64,000 bases of DNA from Beggiatoa alba B18LD (GTDB lineage Bacteria > Pseudomonadota > Gammaproteobacteria > Beggiatoales > Beggiatoaceae): assembly GCF_000245015.1 (NCBI RefSeq), contig NZ_JH600070.1:1050010-1114009 (forward strand), given 5' to 3'. Below are positions 49,001 through 57,091 of this stretch, piece by piece. The stretch's first letter is position 1. Every line of letters begins with the position of its first letter. The notes beneath the pieces are model-generated. The model was not told the origin of the DNA. It saw only the letters and a list, made by a program, of their open reading frames with translations, and ran no database searches. Position numbers and translations under genes: made by a program.

Positions 49001-49293
49001 TAGCTTGTATTGTGTCGTCCTTGTGGAGCGTAGATGCATATTCAACAGCATTTTTAATGATAAAGTTTTATGAATATTTCAAAGATAAAGGAAACGAGCC
49101 TGTTATTGCGTTAAGTAAGGCACAACAATGGCTTAGAATGGTAACTAAAGTAGAATTATTAAAATTAAGCAAAACTTTTCCTACTACAATGCAAGGAAAA
49201 ATTGAACAACAATTAGGTGAATGCATTTATTCTAATGATAAACCTTATGAAGCAGCTTATTATTGGGCTGCTTTTTACGTTACTGGGGAATAA
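46075..49293 (+). CDS. TPR-CHAT protein, caspase-like protease (1)
   Basis: The protein is 1072 aa from the chosen ATG, which has TAGGAG 9 bases upstream; an in-frame ATG 24 bases earlier lacks a site. The N terminus is helical (about 1-165), followed by eight 45-residue TPR-like repeats (168-527) with consensus NNLGxGLxxRYSRSGELADL then QAGIAAFQQAI, and a further helical segment to about 700. The C-terminal CHAT domain (about 715-1072) has the catalytic dyad H910 (SCHGG) and C951 (SACETG), plus LLQAGVACIVSSLWSVD. CHAT enzymes are caspase-relative cysteine proteases; those with TPRs are often conflict or signalling effectors. No signal peptide, so cytoplasmic. Twin Rpn nucleases follow. Confidence 0.9.
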   Translation: MDERLIEAVKAFLQVSSNEELGQVLQAFPELLTQETEINAIFEFGIAQARGINEIEKAEFFEQRHQMLKKIQQNFAQQNNNPFISFIQQAQTAEQQYLRTSDRNSLDRAIQAWEHILQHPEFEKMGADFKLRVLNDSAITYSRRYRARGQLADLNTALRAWEFAVANTPPDSPDLPSMFNNLGNGLSNRYSRSGELADLQVGIEAYQQATDKTPPDSPDLPSRLNNLGTGLRNRYSRSGELADLQAGIKAFQQAIEKTPPNSPELSGYLNNLGAGLTDRYSHSGELADLQAGIVAYQQAIEKTPPDSPDLPSRLNNLGTGLRDRYSRSGELADLQAGIAAFQQAIDKTPPDSPDLPSLLNNLGNGLRDRYSRSGELADLQAGIAAFQQAIEKTLPDSLVLPAMFNNLGIGLTNLYSHSGELADLQAGIEAYQQAIEKTPPDSPDLPSRLNNLGNGLRDRYSHSRELADLQAGIAAFQQAIEKTPPNSPKLSGYLNNLGAGLRYHYSRSGELADLQAGIAAFQQAVGLGEKHSIADWLTSARNWLNWAFERNSWTEIEEAYPALQKASKQLVEKQLLREHQEAFLQDTQGIAVKVAYARIQTGQLEKAVEALEQGVARLLSNALARSNADLTQLQQDSPELYERYQESLQAVNTTQRFYQNATDDLREKAQSDWQTAEKQFNELLENIRQLQGHENFLLIATDINTVKQVSQQQPLIYVFFTEKGGYALNVFQGQIQAIALPELTNTVLSEKVNSYFQAYNKRKENRDAWFNAIETMTTWLYQAVMQLILQNIPTDSQITLIPIGLLNLLPLHAAYATTDNKRRYVLDDYMISYAPNALSLQTARKRTQIPRQKLLAIENPTEDLIACTIEIEALEKYFEERKIFTHEEATQEAVKNALNNDYSVLHFSCHGGAELEDPLKTGLLMAHNEMLTVQDFLNAQLNARLVSLSACETGMIGVKQVEEVVSLPTSLLQAGVACIVSSLWSVDAYSTAFLMIKFYEYFKDKGNEPVIALSKAQQWLRMVTKVELLKLSKTFPTTMQGKIEQQLGECIYSNDKPYEAAYYWAAFYVTGE
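46576..47655 (+). repeat. Eight tandem 135-nt coding repeats
   Basis: Units starting ACCCCGCCCGATTC repeat every 135 nt (for example 46576 and 46711). They encode 45-residue TPR-like units. Units differ mainly at PDLPSRL versus PELSGYL and at the residues after LNNLG; several are nearly identical in DNA, indicating recent duplication or conversion. Confidence 0.9.
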
Positions 49294-49332
49294 ATTACTT
49301 TTCCCTTAAATTAACCAAGATTAGAGTAAAAC

Positions 49333-50163
49333 ATGATAGAAGTCGCCCCATTAAAATTCGGTGTGGTATTTAAACACGCTTTTAGTCAACTTAATGTTTT
49401 TAAGAGCTTTGTTAAAGATGTGTTAGGGATAGAGATTAATATCGATAAAGTTCACACCGAGTATGAATATCCCACCCAAATCGGTTTTGTGAAAAGTAAA
49501 TATGATTTATTCGCTGAGGACGTGGAAAAGCGCATTATTGTCGAAATTCAGCATATTAAAGAAGAAGACTTTTTTGATAGGTTTCTGTATTACCATTTAA
49601 TCAGTTTAGTAGAGCAAATCGGGACTTATCAGAAATATCAGTTTGATAAAACGGTTTATACGATAGTTGTCTTAACCAGCGTTCCCCGTGATAAAAGCGT
49701 AAAGTTTAGTTGTGCGGTCAGTGATATGAGTCCGATAGATGAACATGGTAAAAAACATGATATTTACCCACATCGTTTAATTTTCCTTTGTCCGCGTTTA
49801 GTGAATGAACAAACGCCCATAGCGATTAAAGCATGGTTAGAGTTAATCGAGGATTCTTTAGACGGGAAGTTAGAAGAAAACCGTTTTACTGCGCAAAAAT
49901 TTCAAGAAATATTGAACGCAATTCATCAGCAAAAAATTGACCCTGCGTTATTAGCGCAAATCAAAGACGAAGCTGCTTGGGAAGAAGTGAAGCGGGAGGA
50001 ACGCAAAGAGGGATTTGAGGAGGGTGTGCAACAAGGCGTTCAGCTTGCACATTTAGAAACGGCTCAAAAGATGTTAAAAAAAGGATTTAACTTAGAGGAA
50101 GTTGCCGAATTAACAGGATTAACGATGTCTGAGTTAAACCGATTTATACAGGAAAAACCTTAA
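49333..50163 (+). CDS. Rpn/PD-(D/E)XK family protein (copy 1)
   Basis: The 276-aa protein belongs to the Rpn/PDDEXK transposase-like nuclease family (PDDEXK_2 group), whose characterised members are DNA endonucleases that promote recombination. It starts LKFGVVFKHAFSQLNVFKSF; the core has D58 (SKYDLF) and E71-x-Q73 (VEIQH), the ExQ variant common in the family. The C terminus has a charged helix and a small helix-turn-helix-like segment (LEEVAELTGLTMSELN). It lies 39 bp after the TPR-CHAT gene in the same direction and one base before a near-identical copy. Confidence 0.88.
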   Translation: MIEVAPLKFGVVFKHAFSQLNVFKSFVKDVLGIEINIDKVHTEYEYPTQIGFVKSKYDLFAEDVEKRIIVEIQHIKEEDFFDRFLYYHLISLVEQIGTYQKYQFDKTVYTIVVLTSVPRDKSVKFSCAVSDMSPIDEHGKKHDIYPHRLIFLCPRLVNEQTPIAIKAWLELIEDSLDGKLEENRFTAQKFQEILNAIHQQKIDPALLAQIKDEAAWEEVKREERKEGFEEGVQQGVQLAHLETAQKMLKKGFNLEEVAELTGLTMSELNRFIQEKP

Positions 50164-50164
50164 C

Positions 50165-51010
50165 ATGATAGAAGTCGCCCCATTAAAATTTGGTGTGGTA
50201 TTTAAACACGCCTTTAGTCAAATCAATGTTTTTAAGAGCTTTGTTAAAGATGTGTTAGGGATAGAGATTAATATCGATAAAGTTCACACCGAGTATGAAT
50301 ATCCGACCCAAATCGGTTTTGTGAAAAGTAAATATGATTTATTCGCCGAAGATGTAGAAAAGCGCATTATTGTCGAAATTCAGCATATTAAAGAAGAAGA
50401 CTTTTTTGATAGATTTCTGTATTACCATTTAATCAGTTTAGTAGAACAAATCGGGACTTATCAGAAATATCAGTTTGATAAAACGGTTTATACGATAGTT
50501 GTCTTAACCAGCGTTCCCCGTGATAAAAGCGTAAAGTTTAGTTGTGCGGTCAGTGATATGAGTCCGATAGATGAACATGGTAAGAAACATGAAATCTATC
50601 CACATCGTTTAATTTTCCTTTGCCCGCGTTTAGTGAACGAACAAACGCCCATAGCGATTAAAACATGGTTAGAGTTAATCGAGGATTCTTTAGATGGGAA
50701 GTTAGAGGAAAACCGTTTTACTGCGCAAAAATTTCAAGAAATATTGAACGCAATTCATCAGCAAAAAATTGACCCTGCGTTATTAGCGCAAATCAAAGAC
50801 GAAGCTGCTTGGGAAGAAGTGAAGCGGGAGGAACGCAAAGAGGGATTTGAGGAGGGGGTTGTGCGGGGATTGCAACAGGGATTACAAGAAGGCGAAAAAC
50901 GCAAAGCGGTTGAAACTGCTTTGAAGTTGTTAGAAAAAGGGTTTCATGTAGAAGATGTCGCTGAAATTACAGGGTTAATGTTGTCTGACGTAAAGGCATT
51001 AGGAACATAG
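50165..51010 (+). CDS. Rpn/PD-(D/E)XK family protein (copy 2)
   Basis: This 281-aa tandem paralogue differs from copy 1 at only three of the first 232 residues (L20I, D to E in KKHEIYPH, A to T in AIKTW); catalytic D58, E71 and Q73 are unchanged. After EEGV the sequences part: copy 2 has VVRGLQQGLQEGEKRKAVET and ends VKALGT. The start ATG follows the stop of copy 1 by one base. The pattern suggests duplication with exchange or selection confined to the C-terminal tail. Confidence 0.88.
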   Translation: MIEVAPLKFGVVFKHAFSQINVFKSFVKDVLGIEINIDKVHTEYEYPTQIGFVKSKYDLFAEDVEKRIIVEIQHIKEEDFFDRFLYYHLISLVEQIGTYQKYQFDKTVYTIVVLTSVPRDKSVKFSCAVSDMSPIDEHGKKHEIYPHRLIFLCPRLVNEQTPIAIKTWLELIEDSLDGKLEENRFTAQKFQEILNAIHQQKIDPALLAQIKDEAAWEEVKREERKEGFEEGVVRGLQQGLQEGEKRKAVETALKLLEKGFHVEDVAEITGLMLSDVKALGT

Positions 51011-51042
51011 TTTTTTATAGTTGTTATCATTCTTTCTTTTCT

Positions 51043-53313
51043 TTATAGCCAGTTTCCTATCATCAGAAATGCCGCCCAAAATGCAGGATGGCGGTATTTT
51101 TCTTGTTTTAGCATAAATAATTGCGCGTTTTGTAGGGCTTTGGCTTTCGACATGCCTTCTTTTTGGAGTTGGCGATAAAATTCGGCGATAAGTTGGGTGG
51201 TCGCTTGGTCGTCGATTGACCAAAGCGTTGCTAAAGCACTGCGTGCGCCTGCTTTTAAGGCAATGCTGGCGAGTCCTAAAGCGGCTTGGTCATCACCGAC
51301 TGCCGTTTGGCACGCGCTCAGGGTTAATAATTCCATCGGTTCATTGCGTAAGTTATTTAGACGAATCACTTTTTCTAGGCGATTCATGTCTAAGCGTCCA
51401 TCGTAGGTGAGTAAAAAAGTTTTTTGCGGGTCGCTGTTAAATTGCCCGTGTGAGGCGATGTGTACGACATTGTAAGGGGTAATGTTGAGCGCGTTGGAGA
51501 AGTTGGCAACGGTGAATTCTCGATTCATTAAGATGTTCGCTTTATCTCCATAAAGTTGTTTTAGTATATTGATTTCTTGGTTGATATTGCTCAATGCGGG
51601 GTAGCCTTGTACGCCTTCGGATAAGCCTGTTAGTAAGACGTTAAGTTGTTTTTTATCAATGGGTTTTGGGTCTGTTAAAGTAAGTCCTAGGGTGGTTACG
51701 ACGGCGTAGCGTTCAATGAGGAATTGTTTACCGTCATGTAGGGTAGCAAGTGGAATCGTGCGTAAAACGCCATCGGGAATCAGTACCAGTGTGTTTATAG
51801 CTTGTTTTTGGAGTTCGGCTTCTAAGGGGCGTATCAGCCAGTTATAAAGGCGTTGCGCATAGGGAAGATAGTCCGTTGTGTTGCGGGTTTCGAGTTCGAA
51901 GCGAAATTCGTTCACTTCGTCTTTTAGGGCATTTTGGGTAAAGGGGATAGTAAATTGTTGAATTCCATCGGGGAGACTCAATAGCATTTCTATGCGGTTA
52001 TTGAGCAAAATGGGGTAAATAACAGCCGTGTGGGGAATGCCTGTGTCTAAGATGCGTTGTTTCGCTTGGGAATTGGTGACGCATTCGTCTTGGAAATAGT
52101 CTTGTAGTTCTACGGTTTTCAGTTTTTCTATGGTGTCGCGGGCTTCATCTAGCCAAATTTTTTTATTTTCTGCCGTTTTTGCCGTTTGTAGCAGTAAATC
52201 AGCCAGTTCAAAATATAGGGGGCTGATGGTATCGCGGAACGATTGGGTTGTATTGCGATAGCCGAAAGCGATTTCTTGACGGATAGGTTGAAGTTGGGCG
52301 ATGGCTTGACGATAAGTGGGGATTGCGTCGTTGATTTGGTTTTGTTTGGCTAAGATGCGCCCAAGTTGCCATTGCCAGCGGTAGAGAATTTCGGGAATAT
52401 GGCTTTGTTGTGCAAAGAAAATGGCTTGTTGGGTGAGTTTTTGCGCGTCTGCAAGGCGGTTTTCGCGTTCGTAGAGTTGTCCTAAATAGCCTTTTGCATA
52501 GGATTGTAGGCGGTTATCTTTGAGTTGTTCGGCAAGGCTTAATGCAGTATTGAGGCTGTTGTAGGCGAGTGTCACGCCATCGGGATTTTTTTGCGTTTGT
52601 AGTATTCGTTGTGTGAGTTCGCCAATGCTGATGAGGTTAAAGGCTTTTGTGTATTGGCTAGGGAATTGGTTCAAGGTGTCATAGGCTAGTTTTAAGGAGT
52701 CTAAGGCTTGGGGAATTTGGGTATTTTTCCAGTAAGCATGGGCGCGATTGATAAGAATACGTATTGATAAGATAGGGTCATCGGCTTGTTGGGCGTTGTG
52801 CAAACTTTGGGTATAGATGTCGATAGCGTCGGTGTAGTAGGCTTCAACGGTGAGGACATTGGCGTGATTATTCAGGACGGTAGCCCGTAGGCGTTGTGAG
52901 GCGTTATCAGGAATATTGAATAAACTGCGGTCGGCATAATCGCGGGCGAGGCGTTCTTGACGGGTGGCTAGGGCTAAATCGCTGAGTCCGACATAAAGAG
53001 CGGTTAAGCGGAGTTTATCGTTGTTTGCAAGAGTTAGTGCTTGTTGTAATGCATCGATTGCTTTTTGGCTCAGTCCCATAGCTTGATAGGCTTGTGCTAG
53101 TTGGCTAAGAATGTCAATTTTTTGCGGTACGGATAGTTTTTCGGTATTAAGCCGTTGTTGCCATTGTTGTACGGCTTGTTCATATTGCCCTTGTTGGAAA
53201 AATAAACGCGCGTTTTGTTCATAAGGTTGAATAAAATCGGTAATTTCTGCTTCTGCTGATAGCACAGTGTGACAGAATAGGGATAGCAGGAAGCAATAAG
53301 CAATATATTTCAT
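51043..53313 (-). CDS. Exported TPR-CHAT protein (2)
   Basis: The 756-aa protein has an N-terminal signal peptide (hydrophobic 5-17, then VLSAEAE), so it is probably periplasmic or anchored. TPR repeats cover about 30-380 (QYEQAVQQWQQRL, SQKAIDALQQALTLA, DAIPTYRQAIAQL). The CHAT domain (about 430-756) has H622 in IASHGQF and C668 in LSACQTA, with ALATLWSID and HPAFWAAFLMIG at the end. This TPR-CHAT layout is common in cyanobacteria and other filamentous bacteria. It converges on the second Rpn gene, 32 bp apart, so it is a separate unit. Confidence 0.88.
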   Translation of the reverse strand: MKYIAYCFLLSLFCHTVLSAEAEITDFIQPYEQNARLFFQQGQYEQAVQQWQQRLNTEKLSVPQKIDILSQLAQAYQAMGLSQKAIDALQQALTLANNDKLRLTALYVGLSDLALATRQERLARDYADRSLFNIPDNASQRLRATVLNNHANVLTVEAYYTDAIDIYTQSLHNAQQADDPILSIRILINRAHAYWKNTQIPQALDSLKLAYDTLNQFPSQYTKAFNLISIGELTQRILQTQKNPDGVTLAYNSLNTALSLAEQLKDNRLQSYAKGYLGQLYERENRLADAQKLTQQAIFFAQQSHIPEILYRWQWQLGRILAKQNQINDAIPTYRQAIAQLQPIRQEIAFGYRNTTQSFRDTISPLYFELADLLLQTAKTAENKKIWLDEARDTIEKLKTVELQDYFQDECVTNSQAKQRILDTGIPHTAVIYPILLNNRIEMLLSLPDGIQQFTIPFTQNALKDEVNEFRFELETRNTTDYLPYAQRLYNWLIRPLEAELQKQAINTLVLIPDGVLRTIPLATLHDGKQFLIERYAVVTTLGLTLTDPKPIDKKQLNVLLTGLSEGVQGYPALSNINQEINILKQLYGDKANILMNREFTVANFSNALNITPYNVVHIASHGQFNSDPQKTFLLTYDGRLDMNRLEKVIRLNNLRNEPMELLTLSACQTAVGDDQAALGLASIALKAGARSALATLWSIDDQATTQLIAEFYRQLQKEGMSKAKALQNAQLFMLKQEKYRHPAFWAAFLMIGNWL

Positions 53314-53364
53314 AAGTGGTACAAAATCCGTGAATTAGGTGCAAATTTAACTGTTTTTATAATT

Positions 53365-53459
53365 TATAGTAACCGTACCATAAAGTGATTTAAATCTAGG
53401 ACTGGCAGTCCTGTGAGGACTGCCAGTCCTTCATGTCGTTTTATAATACGTTTGCAATA
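53365..53459. repeat. Palindromic intergenic repeat (family A), best-preserved copy
   Basis: The 95-bp element starts TATAGTAACCGTACCATAAA and ends TTTTATAATACGTTTGCAATA. Its centre, GGACTGGCAGTCC TGTGA GGACTGCCAGTCC, is a 13-bp perfect inverted repeat around a 5-base loop. It lies just upstream of ureE. Confidence 0.78.
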
Positions 53460-53517
53460 ACCATTTTTATAAAAATTTTGCAAAAAATCAACTAATTATA
53501 AATTAAGGGCGTGCATC

Positions 53518-53961
53518 ATGTTAAAAGTTTTAGAACGTCTTGCTTATCCACAACCTGCAAGCCTATTTTTAAGTTTATCGTTTGATTTACGTCAAAAAAG
53601 CCGTTTATGTACGCAGTTAAACGATGGGACAGCGGTCTTGCTGGATTTACCCCGAGGGCAAATTTTGCGCGGGGGGGATTGTCTAAAAGCGGAAGATGGT
53701 CGGATTATTGAGGTACAAGCCGCTTTAGAACCCGTGACGCATGTTGAGATTGTTGAGCCTTTATTATTAGCGCGGGTGTGTTATCACTTGGGCAACCGCC
53801 ATATTGCTTTACAAATTACATCGCAATGGCTACGTTATCAGCCTGACCATGTATTAGATGATATGTTACGACACTTCGGCTTAAATGTACGTGTCATCGA
53901 TGCCCCGTTTGAACCTGAAGGCGGCGCATATCAAACAGGACATCATCATCACGCACATTAA
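53518..53961 (+). CDS. ureE: Urease accessory protein UreE
   Basis: UreE is a nickel chaperone that delivers Ni2+ to apo-urease with UreDFG. The 147-aa protein shows LNDGTAVLLDLPRGQILRGG, the metal-site CYHLGNRHIALQI, and DHVLDDMLRHFGL. The C terminus ends in a short GHHHHAH tail that can hold extra nickel. No other ure gene is in the window, so it is detached from its usual operon here. Its promoter must lie in or next to the family A repeat upstream. Confidence 0.92.
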   Translation: MLKVLERLAYPQPASLFLSLSFDLRQKSRLCTQLNDGTAVLLDLPRGQILRGGDCLKAEDGRIIEVQAALEPVTHVEIVEPLLLARVCYHLGNRHIALQITSQWLRYQPDHVLDDMLRHFGLNVRVIDAPFEPEGGAYQTGHHHHAH

Positions 53962-53976
53962 ACCGACAGTGACAGC

Positions 53977-55491
53977 TTAATGTTCACTACCGCCTTTAAA
54001 ATGGAATTGTGCACCGCGTAAACCTGTCGTCCAACGGGTCGTAATGGTTTTTAAACGGGTGTAGAAATGCACCCCTTCTGCGCCATGAATGGAATGGTCG
54101 CCAAATAATGAGCGTTTCCAACCGCCAAAACTGTTATAAGCCACAGGCACAGGAATCGGCACATTTACGCCAACCATGCCAATATTAACCGTATGGGTAA
54201 AATTCCGTGCACAATCTCCATCACGGGTAAAAATCGCCGCACCATTACCATATTCATGCACATTGATTAACTGCACCGCTTCGGCGTAGCTATTGACCCG
54301 AACCAAGGACAACACAGGACCGAAAATTTCTTCTAAATAAATACGCATGGTTGGCTTCACGTGGTCAAACAAACAACCGCCTAAGAAAAAGCCTTTTTCT
54401 CCACCCGCGACTTGCACCCCACGCCCATCAACGACTAATTCCGCCCCTTCTTGCACACCAATATCAACGTAACCTTTCACTTTTTGCAAATGTTGCGCAG
54501 TAATTAAAGGACCCATTTCTACGGTTTTATCCGTATAAGCACCGATTTTTAAGCCTTGAATCCGTGGGATTAACTGCTCACGCAAACGTTGTGCCGTTTC
54601 CTCACCCACAGGCACAACCACAGAAATTGCCATACACCGCTCACCCGCAGAACCATAAGCAGAACCAATAATTGCATCAACCACTTGATTCATATCCGCA
54701 TCAGGCATCACCACCAAATGATTTTTTGCCCCACACAAGGCTTGAACCCGTTTACCATGTTCACAACCAACACGATAAATATACTCACCGACAGGCGTAG
54801 AGCCGACAAAACTCACAGCGGCGACATCAGGCGAGGTCAACAGCGCGTCCACCGCCTCTTTTTCACCATTAACCACATTAAATACCCCATGTGGTAAGCC
54901 CGCTTGTGTCAATAAATCCGCCAACAATAAACTCGTTGTTGGCACTTTTTCCGACGGCTTTAACACAAAAGTATTGCCACAAGCCAACGCTATCGGAAAC
55001 ATCCACAACGGCACCATTGCAGGAAAATTAAACGGCGTAATCCCTACACACACCCCCACAGGCTGACGCAATGAATAACTATCGACCACATTCGCCACAT
55101 TTTCGCAAAAATCCCCTTTTAACAAATGCGGAATACCCGTTGCAAATTCGACAACCTCTAAACCTCGCGTTAAATCACCCAACGAATCAGGCAACGTTTT
55201 CCCATGCTCTTGCGACATCGTTTGCGCGATTTCATCTTGATGTTGCAACACCAATTCACGGAATTTCATTAAAATTCTGGCTCGTTGCAACGGAGGCGTA
55301 CTCGCCCATGCAGGCAAAGCATCACGGGCGACTTGAATCGCCTGCGCTACCTCAGCTTTACTAGCCAAAGGCAATTTTGCACAAACATCACCCGTTGCGG
55401 GGTTATATACATCCCCCATCCGTCCACTACGCCCTACAACCTTCTCCCCATTAATATAATGATACAGCGTTCTTATCGTTTGATGAGCCAT
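53977..55491 (-). CDS. mmsA: Methylmalonate-semialdehyde dehydrogenase (CoA-acylating)
   Basis: MmsA converts methylmalonate semialdehyde or malonate semialdehyde to propionyl-CoA or acetyl-CoA in valine, inositol and beta-alanine breakdown. The protein (504 aa from ATG 55491) is an ALDH with GITPFNFPAMVPLWMFP, FVGSTPVGEYIY, and the catalytic Cys in SAGERCMAISV. A longer TTG start at 55512 is possible but adds seven residues unlike the family. No valine-degradation genes are adjacent. It converges with ureE, 15 bp apart. Confidence 0.93.
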   Translation of the reverse strand: MAHQTIRTLYHYINGEKVVGRSGRMGDVYNPATGDVCAKLPLASKAEVAQAIQVARDALPAWASTPPLQRARILMKFRELVLQHQDEIAQTMSQEHGKTLPDSLGDLTRGLEVVEFATGIPHLLKGDFCENVANVVDSYSLRQPVGVCVGITPFNFPAMVPLWMFPIALACGNTFVLKPSEKVPTTSLLLADLLTQAGLPHGVFNVVNGEKEAVDALLTSPDVAAVSFVGSTPVGEYIYRVGCEHGKRVQALCGAKNHLVVMPDADMNQVVDAIIGSAYGSAGERCMAISVVVPVGEETAQRLREQLIPRIQGLKIGAYTDKTVEMGPLITAQHLQKVKGYVDIGVQEGAELVVDGRGVQVAGGEKGFFLGGCLFDHVKPTMRIYLEEIFGPVLSLVRVNSYAEAVQLINVHEYGNGAAIFTRDGDCARNFTHTVNIGMVGVNVPIPVPVAYNSFGGWKRSLFGDHSIHGAEGVHFYTRLKTITTRWTTGLRGAQFHFKGGSEH

Positions 55492-55562
55492 AATTAAATC
55501 ACTAATAATCAAAGAAATAATAAAAATATTAAAATCAAGACTTGCAGGATAAAATCGATTAA

Positions 55563-55598
55563 CGGCTTTAAATCCTGCTCATCCTGATTCAAACCGTT
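55563..55598. repeat. Short ATCCTG tract (family B relative)
   Basis: TTTAAATCCTGCTCATCCTG followed by ATTCAAACC resembles the ATCCTG units at 31420-31450. It sits between the M48 and mmsA genes. Confidence 0.5.
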
Positions 55599-55603
55599 AA
55601 GGA

Positions 55604-56845
55604 CTACGCCCCCATATTTAAATGCGCAATGCGCACTGGTGCGGGCGGATGAGAATCATAAAACGCCGAATACAAAGGGTCAGGCGTTAACGTATTCGCA
55701 TTTTCACGATACAACTTAACCAACGCATGAACTAAAGCCTCCGATTGCGCTTGCTGTGTTGCAAAACTATCTGCCTCAAACTCATGCTTGCGAGCTGCCC
55801 ACGCCATTAAAGGGCTGAGGAAAAAAGTAAAAACAGGCATAATCAACATAAACAACAACAACGCCATATAAGTGCTTGCGTCAGCAATTTGAAACGCCTG
55901 ATAAAAAAACGCCTGTTGCATCAACCAACCCAACAACGCCAAACTTCCCAACATTAATAAACCCATCCAAACTAACCGCTTATGAATATGATTATGCTTA
56001 AAATGCCCCACCTCATGCGCTAAAACCGCCTCGACCTCATCCGTATTTAAACCTTCCAACAACGTATCAAAAAACACAATCCGTTTATGCTTGCCTAAGC
56101 CCGTAAAATAAGCGTTTCCATGCCCTGAACGTTTTGAACCATCCATGACAAAAATACCATCATTCGCAAAACCATTACGCTGTAACAACTGACTAATTCG
56201 CTGCTTTAACTCGCCATCTTCTAATGGCTTAAACTTATTAAACAAAGGCGCGATAAAAGTTGGATAAATCAACAACATCAAAAACGTAAAACCAAGCCAA
56301 ACCAGCCAAACCCACAACCACCAAAATGCCCCCGCTACCTCCATTAACCACAAAACTAATGTTAATAACGGCAAACCAATCACCAACGACAACCCCAACC
56401 CCTTTAAAGTATCGCCAATAAATGTGCTAATACTCATACGATTAAAGCCAAACATCGACTCAATACGAAAAGTTCGATACCAACTCAAGGGAATATCTAA
56501 CAATGACGAAATCAGCATAAAACTCATGATAACCGCCACCCCCGTCCACAACGGCGACCACGCCAATGTCCGCCAACTTTGGTCTAACCAAGCCAACCCA
56601 CCGCCCAACGTCCACACCAATAAAATTCCCGTTTCCAACAACAACATCTTTTGTGCAAAGCGGGTTTTAACTTGCGTATAAGTCGCCGCTTTTTGATGCT
56701 CGGCTAAAGAAATTTTCTCAGCAAATAAAGCAGGTACTTGATACTGATGCGCTTGCACCGTTTTAATATGTCGCTGTGCTAACCACCACTGCAAACCCAC
56801 ACTTGCAACAACAGCCAATAAAAACACAACCGTCAATTCATTCAT
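55604..56845 (-). CDS. M48 family membrane metalloprotease (Ste24-like)
   Basis: The 413-aa inner-membrane protein has about six to seven helices and a zinc site HEVGH (H277 and H281) after DEVEAVLA, with the third ligand in KHEFEADSFA. The layout matches the Ste24/CAAX prenyl protease 1-like branch of M48 rather than HtpX, with the N-terminal peptidase_M48_N region. Its substrate in bacteria is unknown; a role in membrane protein quality control is inferred from the family. Monocistronic. Confidence 0.9.
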   Translation of the reverse strand: MNELTVVFLLAVVASVGLQWWLAQRHIKTVQAHQYQVPALFAEKISLAEHQKAATYTQVKTRFAQKMLLLETGILLVWTLGGGLAWLDQSWRTLAWSPLWTGVAVIMSFMLISSLLDIPLSWYRTFRIESMFGFNRMSISTFIGDTLKGLGLSLVIGLPLLTLVLWLMEVAGAFWWLWVWLVWLGFTFLMLLIYPTFIAPLFNKFKPLEDGELKQRISQLLQRNGFANDGIFVMDGSKRSGHGNAYFTGLGKHKRIVFFDTLLEGLNTDEVEAVLAHEVGHFKHNHIHKRLVWMGLLMLGSLALLGWLMQQAFFYQAFQIADASTYMALLLFMLIMPVFTFFLSPLMAWAARKHEFEADSFATQQAQSEALVHALVKLYRENANTLTPDPLYSAFYDSHPPAPVRIAHLNMGA

Positions 56846-57000
56846 GCAGATACTCTCTATATTTATGATTTTACAAAAGGAATAAAAAATTATTTTGTAT
56901 TATTAACGCTAAGGTAAGGGTTAAACAATGTTATTAAAATAGGGCTTCTACAAAAATTCAACATTTTAAAATGCACTCTATGCTTACTAACTCGAATAAA

Positions 57001-57066
57001 AAAAGACCTGCTAGGTTTTTAAAACCTAGTAGGTCTCTGTTTTATTTTTAGAATCCTGCTGAATTT
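57001..57066. repeat. Hairpin-tail intergenic repeat (family C)
   Basis: The stem GACCTGCTAGGTTTT/AAAACCTAGTAGGTC (57005-57034) is followed by a TCTGTTTTATTTTTAGAATC tail. It lies downstream of xisI and may serve as its terminator. Confidence 0.65.
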
Positions 57067-57091
57067 AAGCTATCTTAACAAAAGTGAATTG

